From: Kumtagia ephedrae
GTDB taxonomy: Bacteria; Pseudomonadota; Alphaproteobacteria; Rhizobiales; Rhizobiaceae
DNA: 64,000 nt
Reading direction: 5' to 3'
NCBI RefSeq assembly: GCF_003012745.1
Contig: NZ_PXYK01000022.1
Location: 54,006 to 118,005 of the forward strand
The notes below the pieces were generated by a model. It saw only the letters and a list, made by a program, of their open reading frames with translations. It was not told where the DNA came from and did no database searches. This document shows positions 58,835 through 64,000 of this stretch, piece by piece. How positions within the stretch are numbered: position 1 is the stretch's first letter; each line of letters opens with the position of its first letter. A program made the position numbers and the translations under genes.

Positions 58835-60232
58835 TCAGTGGTCCATCGCCTTGACGATCTCTTCGGTCATCTTCTTGGCGTCGCCGAGCAGCATCATGGT
58901 GCCGTCCTTGTAGAACAGCCTGTTGTCGATGCCGGCATAGCCGGAGCCGAGCGAGCGCTTGACGAACAGGCAGGTGCGCGCCTTGTCGACGTCGAGGATG
59001 GGCATGCCGTAGATCGGCGACGACTTGTCGTCGCGCGCCGAGGGATTGGTCACGTCGTTGGCGCCGATGACATAGGCCACGTCGGCCTGCGCGAACTCGG
59101 AGTTGATGTCCTCCAGCTCGAAGACCTCGTCATAGGGCACGTTGGCCTCGGCGAGCAGCACGTTCATGTGGCCGGGCATGCGGCCGGCGACCGGATGGAT
59201 GGCGTATTTGACCTCGACGCCGGCGGCCTTCAGCTTGTCGGCCATCTCGCGCAGCGCGTGCTGCGCCTGGGCAACCGCCATGCCGTAACCCGGCACGATG
59301 ATCACCTTCTGGGCGTTCATCATCAGATAGGCGGCATCGTCGGCCGAGCCCTGCTTGACGGTCCGCTCGATGCCGTCGTCGGCGACCGCGGCCGTCTCGC
59401 CGCCAAAGCCGCCGAGGATGACGGAGATGAAGGAGCGGTTCATGCCCTTGCACATGATGTAGCTGAGGATCGCGCCCGAGGAGCCGACCAGCGCGCCGGT
59501 GATGATCAGCGCCAGATTGCCCAGCGTGAAGCCGAGCGCGGCGGCAGCCCAGCCCGAATAGGAATTCAGCATCGACACGACGACCGGCATGTCGGCGCCG
59601 CCGATCGGGACGATGAGCAGCACGCCCAGCGCCAGCGAGACGATGACGATCAGCCAGAAGATGGTCGTGCTCTGCGTGGTGACCAGGAGCACGATGAGCA
59701 CGACCAGCGCGGCGCCGAGCAGGATGTTGATGACATGGCGTGCCGGCAGCAGGATCGGCTTGCCCGACATGCGGCCGTCGAGCTTGAGGAAGGCTATGAC
59801 CGAGCCGGTGAAGGTGATGGCGCCGATGGCGACGCCGAGGCTCATCTCGACCAGCGCCTGGCCGTGGATGGCGCCGACAGCGCCGATGCCGAAGCTTTCC
59901 GGCGCGTAGATGGCGGCGGCCGCCACCATGACGGCGGCGAGGCCGACCAGGCTGTGGAAGGCGGCGACCAGCTGCGGCATCGCCGTCATGGCGATGCGGC
60001 GCGCGACATAGGCGCCGACACCGCCGCCGATGGCAAGGCCGGCCGCGATGAGCAGCCACTTGCCGCCCGAAGGCAGCGCCAGCAGCAGCGTGGTGACGAT
60101 GGCGATCGCCATGCCGACCATGCCGTAGATGTTGCCCTGCCGGCTGGTGGTGGGATGCGACAGGCCCCTGAGTGCCAGGATGAACAGGATGCCGGAGACC
60201 AGGTAGAGGAAGGAGGCGACGTTCTCGTTCAC
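58835..60232 (-). CDS. pntB: NAD(P) transhydrogenase subunit beta (PntB)
   Basis: PntB contributes membrane domain dIIb and NADP(H)-binding dIII of the proton-translocating transhydrogenase that makes NADPH from NADH. The 465-residue protein has about nine membrane segments up to residue 260, then dIII with VIIVPGYGMAVAQAQH, HPVAGRMPGHMNVLLAEA and the YVIGANDVTNP. ATG 60232 lies one base after the pntAB stop region. It follows pntAA and pntAB as one operon. Confidence 0.97.
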   Translation of the reverse strand: MNENVASFLYLVSGILFILALRGLSHPTTSRQGNIYGMVGMAIAIVTTLLLALPSGGKWLLIAAGLAIGGGVGAYVARRIAMTAMPQLVAAFHSLVGLAAVMVAAAAIYAPESFGIGAVGAIHGQALVEMSLGVAIGAITFTGSVIAFLKLDGRMSGKPILLPARHVINILLGAALVVLIVLLVTTQSTTIFWLIVIVSLALGVLLIVPIGGADMPVVVSMLNSYSGWAAAALGFTLGNLALIITGALVGSSGAILSYIMCKGMNRSFISVILGGFGGETAAVADDGIERTVKQGSADDAAYLMMNAQKVIIVPGYGMAVAQAQHALREMADKLKAAGVEVKYAIHPVAGRMPGHMNVLLAEANVPYDEVFELEDINSEFAQADVAYVIGANDVTNPSARDDKSSPIYGMPILDVDKARTCLFVKRSLGSGYAGIDNRLFYKDGTMMLLGDAKKMTEEIVKAMDH

Positions 60233-60233
60233 G

Positions 60234-60656
60234 TCACTTCTCCTTCTTCTTGTACATGGCCAGCATGCGCTGGGTGACGAGGAAGCCGCCGAAGATGTTG
60301 ACCGAGGCGAGCATCAGCGCGACGAAGCCGAAGCCGGTGGCGAGACCCGAGGCCGAGATGCCGACCGCCAGCAGCGCGCCGACCACGATGACCGAGGAGA
60401 TGGCGTTGGTGACGGCCATCAGCGGCGTGTGCAGCGCCGGTGTCACCGACCAGACCACGTAATAGCCGACGAAGATCGCCAGCACGAAGATGGCGAAGCG
60501 GAAGACGAAGGGGTCGATCGCGCCGCCGGAGACGGCATGCGCGGCGTCGCCTGCCACATCGGCCGCGCCGGGTCCGAGGTTCTCGGCTGCCGCGCGTACC
60601 GCCGCCACAGCGTTTTCGAGCTGGTCGAGCGTCTGCTCGAGAGCAGTCTTTTCCAT
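60234..60656 (-). CDS. pntAB: NAD(P) transhydrogenase subunit alpha, membrane part (PntAB)
   Basis: This 140-residue subunit supplies membrane domain dIIa, with three hydrophobic segments ([52 protein letters not shown]). The [11 protein letters not shown] motif is diagnostic. The split alpha subunit is the alphaproteobacterial form. Its ATG overlaps the pntAA stop by one base (TGATG). pntB follows one base later. Confidence 0.96.
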   Translation of the reverse strand: MEKTALEQTLDQLENAVAAVRAAAENLGPGAADVAGDAAHAVSGGAIDPFVFRFAIFVLAIFVGYYVVWSVTPALHTPLMAVTNAISSVIVVGALLAVGISASGLATGFGFVALMLASVNIFGGFLVTQRMLAMYKKKEK

Positions 60657-61951
60657 CACGCAACCCCCTTCGGCTTGCCGGCGGACTTGGCGGCCCCAGC
60701 ACCCGCGGCTTTCTTCGGCGCCGCCTTCTTCGGCCGGGCCGGCTCGGCGCCTGCCGCGGCATCGGCGACCAAGGTCGTCGCCGGGATCGCCGGCGGTTCG
60801 ACATGAGGCACGTCCGCCGCCTTGGCGAAGTTCGGGTGCACCACCTTGCCGCCGTCCGTCAGCATGGTCGCCTTGACCAGATCGTCATCGCGGTTGATCG
60901 AAAGCTGCTTGCCGGTTTTGTCGATCAGCGTCTCCAGGAAGGCGAACAGGTTTTTCGCATAGAGCAGCGAGGCCGACGCTGCGACGCGCCCCGGCACGTT
61001 GAGATGACCAACGATCTTCACGCCGTTGGCGGTCGTCACCACCTCACCGGCCTTGGCGCCTTCGACATTGCCGCCGCGCTCGACGGCGAGGTCGACGATC
61101 ACCGATCCCGCCTTCATCGAGGCGACCATCGCGGCCGAGATCAGTTTCGGCGCCGGCCGGCCGGGAATGAGGGCCGTGGTGATGACGATGTCCTGCTTGG
61201 CGATGTGCTCGGCCGTCAGCGCCGCCTGCTTGGCCTGATATTCCTTCGACATCTCCTTGGCGTAGCCGCCCGCCGTCTCGGCCGCCTTGAATTCCTCGTC
61301 CTCGACGGCAAGGAATTTGGCGCCGAGCGACTGCACCTGCTCCTTGACCGCAGGGCGCACGTCGGTCGCCGTCACGACGGCGCCGAGGCGGCGCGCGGTG
61401 GCGATCGCCTGCAGGCCGGCGACGCCGACGCCCATGACGAACACCTTTGCCGCCGGCACGGTACCCGCCGCCGTCATCATCATCGGCAGCGCCCGGTCGT
61501 ATTCGGCGGCGCCGTCGATCACCGCCTGGTAGCCGGCGAGGTTGGCCTGGCTGGACAGCACGTCCATCACCTGGGCGCGGGTGATGCGCGGCATCAGCTC
61601 CATGGCGAAGCCGGTCACGCCGGCCTTCGCCATGTCGGCAAGGGCCGCGTCGTTGCCGTAGGGATCCATGATCGCCAGCACCGCCGCGCCCGGCTTGTAG
61701 CCTTTCAGTTCGGCTGCCGTCGGGCGGCGCACCTTGAGCACCACGTCAGCCTTGGCGGCGTCCGACGCCCTGCCGAGCACGGCACCCGCAGCCTCGAAAT
61801 CGGCATCGACGATGCGCGAGCCGAGACCGGCGCCGGCCTCGACGATCACGTCGAAGCCAAGGCCTTTCAGCCGCTTCACCGTGTCCGGCGATCCGCCGAC
61901 GCGCGGCTCACCCGAATCCGTTTCGCGGGGTATGAATATGACTTGTCCCAC
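60656..61951 (-). CDS. pntAA: NAD(P) transhydrogenase subunit alpha, NAD-binding part (PntAA)
   Basis: PntAA is the soluble dI domain that binds NADH. The 431-residue protein has the N-terminal [48 protein letters not shown], the NAD loop [20 protein letters not shown], and a Lys/Ala-rich C-terminal tail ([19 protein letters not shown]). GTG 61951 is chosen because GGAGGG lies about ten bases upstream and homologues start VGQ-like; ATG 61987 gives 12 extra residues. The tail is longer than usual. (Fragments quoted are discontinuous.). Confidence 0.96.
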   Translation of the reverse strand: MGQVIFIPRETDSGEPRVGGSPDTVKRLKGLGFDVIVEAGAGLGSRIVDADFEAAGAVLGRASDAAKADVVLKVRRPTAAELKGYKPGAAVLAIMDPYGNDAALADMAKAGVTGFAMELMPRITRAQVMDVLSSQANLAGYQAVIDGAAEYDRALPMMMTAAGTVPAAKVFVMGVGVAGLQAIATARRLGAVVTATDVRPAVKEQVQSLGAKFLAVEDEEFKAAETAGGYAKEMSKEYQAKQAALTAEHIAKQDIVITTALIPGRPAPKLISAAMVASMKAGSVIVDLAVERGGNVEGAKAGEVVTTANGVKIVGHLNVPGRVAASASLLYAKNLFAFLETLIDKTGKQLSINRDDDLVKATMLTDGGKVVHPNFAKAADVPHVEPPAIPATTLVADAAAGAEPARPKKAAPKKAAGAGAAKSAGKPKGVA

Positions 61952-62039
61952 CGCCTCAATCCCTCCGGTTGGAACGTTGCCCCTCATGCGGCCAGCACAG
62001 GCGGCCGCAGAACGAAATCGTCAGGCGGGGACAGCCTGG

Positions 62040-62291
62040 TCAGGTAATATGCGCAGGAATGTCGCGCAGCAGATATCCGCCGCCGGCGACGAGAATGATG
62101 AACACCACCAATGCGGAGAAAAAGCTGCCGCCGGCGGTAAAAAAGCCGAAGGCCATCGCCGCAACCAGCGCGACGCAGACGATCGTGCCCCATTTCGCCA
62201 GTTGCACGAACAGCTTGTAGGTATTTTCGTGCTCGGAATAATCCATCTTGGCGCCCAGCTCGAGCGGTCCGGTCGGGGTTTGGTCGGCCAT
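62040..62291 (-). CDS. aa3-type cytochrome c oxidase subunit IV
   Basis: The 83-residue protein starts MADQTPTGPLELGAKMDYSEHENTYKLF, then two membrane segments around WGTIVCVALVAAMAFGFF and FSALVVFIILVAGGGYLL. This is the bacterial aa3-type oxidase subunit IV family (PF07835). It is 88 bases before pntAA on the same strand, a frequent rhizobial arrangement, and far from the oxidase catalytic genes. Gap 62292-62498 contains no supported gene. Confidence 0.93.
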   Translation of the reverse strand: MADQTPTGPLELGAKMDYSEHENTYKLFVQLAKWGTIVCVALVAAMAFGFFTAGGSFFSALVVFIILVAGGGYLLRDIPAHIT

Positions 62292-62498
62292 GCTGTCCCT
62301 CCGAAGGTCTTCTCCGGCACATAGCGAAATCGTGACGCGAGGGCAATGCCGCGATTGCCATTCTTGCTGCGACAAGAACGTCGCGCATTTCTTGAAAATC
62401 GACCCGGGGTCGCTAGCGACGCGCCGCTTCCCATCGATCGCTTCTTTCGCCGCTCCGCATTTGCTATCCTGTCGCCCCGTGAAGCGATCGGACCGGAC

Positions 62499-63044
62499 AT
62501 GGCTGAGACACGTCAAAAAAAGATGACGGTCGAGGAGTTCTTCGAATGGCAGCAGCGCCAGGACAGGAACTACGAGCTGGTCGACGGCGTGCCGGTTCTG
62601 ACCGTCAAGGCGATGACGGGCGCGACGGATCGACACGACAGCGTGACGGTCAACGCCATCGTCTCGCTGGGCAATCAGTTGCGCGGGAAACCTTGCCGCC
62701 CTCGCACGGATGACCGTTCTGTTCGGACGTTCCGGGGAATAAGGCGGCCGGACATTCTTATCGAATGCGGAAAAGGTCCTATCGCCCTCCACCACCCGCT
62801 ATGACCGGTTTCAGAAGCTGGAGGAATACAAGCTGCTTGCCGCGGTCAAGGTGATCCTGCTGGTCGATACCGAGGCGCCGCGGGTCACGGTTTGGCGCCG
62901 CGGCGAGGCCGGATGGCACAACCACGAGGAAAAGGGCCTCGACGCGACGATCTGCCGGAGGTCGAAGCGGCATTGCCTCTCTCGGAACTTTACCTGGACC
63001 TGTCCTTCGAGCCGACCGACCTCGCTCAGGCCATGGACGAGTAG
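62499..63044 (+). pseudogene. Decayed Uma2 family gene (multiple frameshifts and a deletion)
   Basis: From ATG 62499 the frame reads MAETRQKKMTVEEFFEWQQR and NYELVDGVPVLTVKAMTG up to RRPDILIECGKG, typical of Uma2. It then jumps: VLSPSTTRYDRFQKLEEYKLLA continues in another frame after apparent loss of about 40-50 bases, and LPEVEAALPLSELYLDLSF to the TAG at 63042-63044 needs a further frame. So the gene is inactivated. It is related to the intact Uma2 gene at 8705-9265. It faces livF convergently. (Fragments quoted are discontinuous.). Confidence 0.88.
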
Positions 63045-63047
63045 CCC

Positions 63048-63908
63048 CTACGACAACCACCGCTTCCTGCGCTTGTAATGCTTCACGTCTCGGAACGACT
63101 TCCGCCCCTCGCCGCCGATGCCGAGGTAGAATTCCTTGACGTCCTCGTTGCGGCGCAGCGCCTCGGCCGCGCCGTCGAGCACCACGCGGCCGGATTCGAG
63201 GATGTAGCCGTATTTGGCGTAGCGCAGCGCGATGTTGGTGTTCTGCTCGGCGAGCAGGAAGGAGACGCCCTGCTCCTCGTTGAGTTTTCGCACGATTTCG
63301 AAGATTTCTTCGACGAGCTGCGGGGCCAGCCCCATCGACGGCTCGTCGAGCAGGATCATCTTCGGGCGGCTCATCAGCGCCCGGCCAAGCGCCGTCATCT
63401 GCTGCTCGCCGCCGGAGGTGTAGCCGGCCAGGCTGGTGCGCCGCACCTTCAGCCGCGGGAAATAGTCGTAGACCAGGTCGAGGTCGGCGCGGATCGCGGC
63501 ATTGCCGTCGCGCCGGGTGAAAGCGCCGGACAAGAGGTTGTCCTCGACCGAGAGGTGGCCGAAGCAATGGCGGCCTTCCATGACCTGGATGCAGCCGCGG
63601 CGCACCAGCTCGTTGGGCGAGCGCGCCTGCACCTCCTCGCCCTCGAACACGATCGATCCCTTGGTCACCTCGCCGCGCTCGGCCCGCAGCAGGTTGGAGA
63701 TCGCCTTCAGCGTCGTCGTCTTGCCCGCACCATTGGCGCCGAGCAGCGCCGTGGTGCCGCCGGTCGGGACCGACAGCGACACGCCCTTCAGCACCAGGAT
63801 GACGTGATCGTAGATCACCTCGATGTTGTTGACCGAGAGGATGGGGGCGGGCGCGACGCTTCCCTCCCCCTCGAGGGGAGGGAGAACCGCGTTACTTGCA
63901 TTCTTCAT
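63048..63908 (-). CDS. livF: Branched-chain amino-acid-type ABC transporter ATP-binding protein (LivF-like)
   Basis: The 286-residue ATPase has Walker A GANGAGKTTT, signature TSGGEQQMTALGRAL, Walker B MILLDEPSMGL and H-loop LLAEQNT of the LivF group, with an extended C-terminus (GRKSFRDVKHYKRRKRWLS). The only ATG before the family core is 63908, inside the end of the upstream binding-protein gene, so the N-terminus carries about 20 unusual residues, including PPLEGEGS from a palindromic repeat. Its partner substrate-binding protein gene begins beyond the window. Confidence 0.93.
   Translation of the reverse strand: MKNASNAVLPPLEGEGSVAPAPILSVNNIEVIYDHVILVLKGVSLSVPTGGTTALLGANGAGKTTTLKAISNLLRAERGEVTKGSIVFEGEEVQARSPNELVRRGCIQVMEGRHCFGHLSVEDNLLSGAFTRRDGNAAIRADLDLVYDYFPRLKVRRTSLAGYTSGGEQQMTALGRALMSRPKMILLDEPSMGLAPQLVEEIFEIVRKLNEEQGVSFLLAEQNTNIALRYAKYGYILESGRVVLDGAAEALRRNEDVKEFYLGIGGEGRKSFRDVKHYKRRKRWLS
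63861..63883. repeat. Palindromic repeat at the livF 5' end
   Basis: A 23-base inverted repeat with 9-bp arms TCCCTCCCC and GGGGAGGGA around CTCGA. It lies between the binding-protein stop (63892) and the LivF core, and on the minus strand it is translated in the extended LivF N-terminus. Confidence 0.7.
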
Positions 63909-64000
63909 TCACCGGCCAGGGCGCGTTCGCCTCGGCGTATTTCTTCGCCTCGGCCTCGACCAGCGGCGCGATCATGTCCTGGTCGGCCTCCAGCCGGTCC
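63892..64000 (-). CDS. Branched-chain amino-acid-type ABC substrate-binding protein, C-terminal fragment
   Basis: The last 35 residues (ending NAPWPVNEECK, stop TAA at 63892-63894) of a periplasmic binding protein are visible; the rest lies past the right edge. DRLEADQDMIAPLVEAEAKKYAEAN, with the A-K-K-Y-A-E ending, fits the LivK/amide-urea binding type C-terminus. The stop falls inside the livF reading frame, giving a 17-base overlap. (Fragments quoted are discontinuous.). Confidence 0.8.
   Translation of the reverse strand, partial: DRLEADQDMIAPLVEAEAKKYAEANAPWPVNEECK

Noticed and set aside
58538..60277. A 579-residue plus-strand frame opposite pntB
   Set aside because: Shadow frame rich in His, Asp, Arg and Gln; pntB is unmistakable.

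Overview
The window is chromosomal DNA of a GC-rich alphaproteobacterium, most likely Hyphomicrobiales (Rhizobiales) and, by inference, a Phyllobacteriaceae relative such as Mesorhizobium or Aquamicrobium. Supporting this are the gene order ppsR / origin / hemJ-rho-mnmE-mnmG-rsmG-parA-parB-holA, RIME-like intergenic palindromes, a GAAC-N7-GAAC type LexA box, GANTC clusters at the origin, rhizobial families such as DUF1402 and DUF2585, and the three-gene form of proton-translocating transhydrogenase.

Layout. 1-2167 is AT-richer accessory DNA: a beta-class DNA methyltransferase and a tightly coupled AAA/ABC-type ATPase that runs off the left edge, abutting the 3' end of lepA. This is the best candidate for a poorly described restriction or defence system. 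2179-6394 holds lepA, arfB, a BON-LysM protein, a small hypothetical gene and alkB. 6476-12895 (minus) is coaA and the histidine cluster hisB-DUF2628-hisH-DUF1330-hisA-(arginase family)-(Uma2)-hisF-hisE. 12983-17722 is a secreted hypothetical protein and hslV-GNAT-DUF2585-hslU-DUF1402. 17729-18373 is a low-GC NYN nuclease-like gene. 18612-26912 runs through DoxX, XRE, smr, mltA, Tim44-like, fxsA, secB, dnaQ, coaE, aroE, maf and ppsR.

The gap 26913-27362 has DnaA-box-like sites, six GANTC sites and an AT-rich stretch; with parAB and two good parS sites 4-6 kb away it is the likely chromosomal origin. The hemE gene usually found beside this origin is absent. 27363-35218 (plus) is hemJ, rho, mnmE, mnmG, rsmG, parA, parB; holA faces it.

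36427-41476 is a five-gene dipeptide/oligopeptide-type ABC importer. It is followed by cysQ, a small zincin, and the SOS mutagenesis cassette imuA-imuB-dnaE2 behind a LexA box. 49070-51950 has a Trm112-like gene, a LON-domain gene, a thioredoxin-TPR chaperedoxin, a ProX-type deacylase and tRNA-Gly(GCC). 52333-57856 encodes a two-subunit molybdenum hydroxylase and two flavoproteins. 57949-58811 is a frameshifted phosphotransferase, followed by pntB-pntAB-pntAA and a small aa3 oxidase subunit IV. The right end has a decayed Uma2 gene, livF and the tail of a branched-chain amino-acid binding protein.

A recurring theme is palindromic repeats at gene ends. Four RIME-like copies share one orientation, each just past the 3' end of a minus-strand gene. 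Palindromic elements supply the stop codons of ppsR, holA and dnaE2, and another palindrome is translated as part of the LivF N-terminus.
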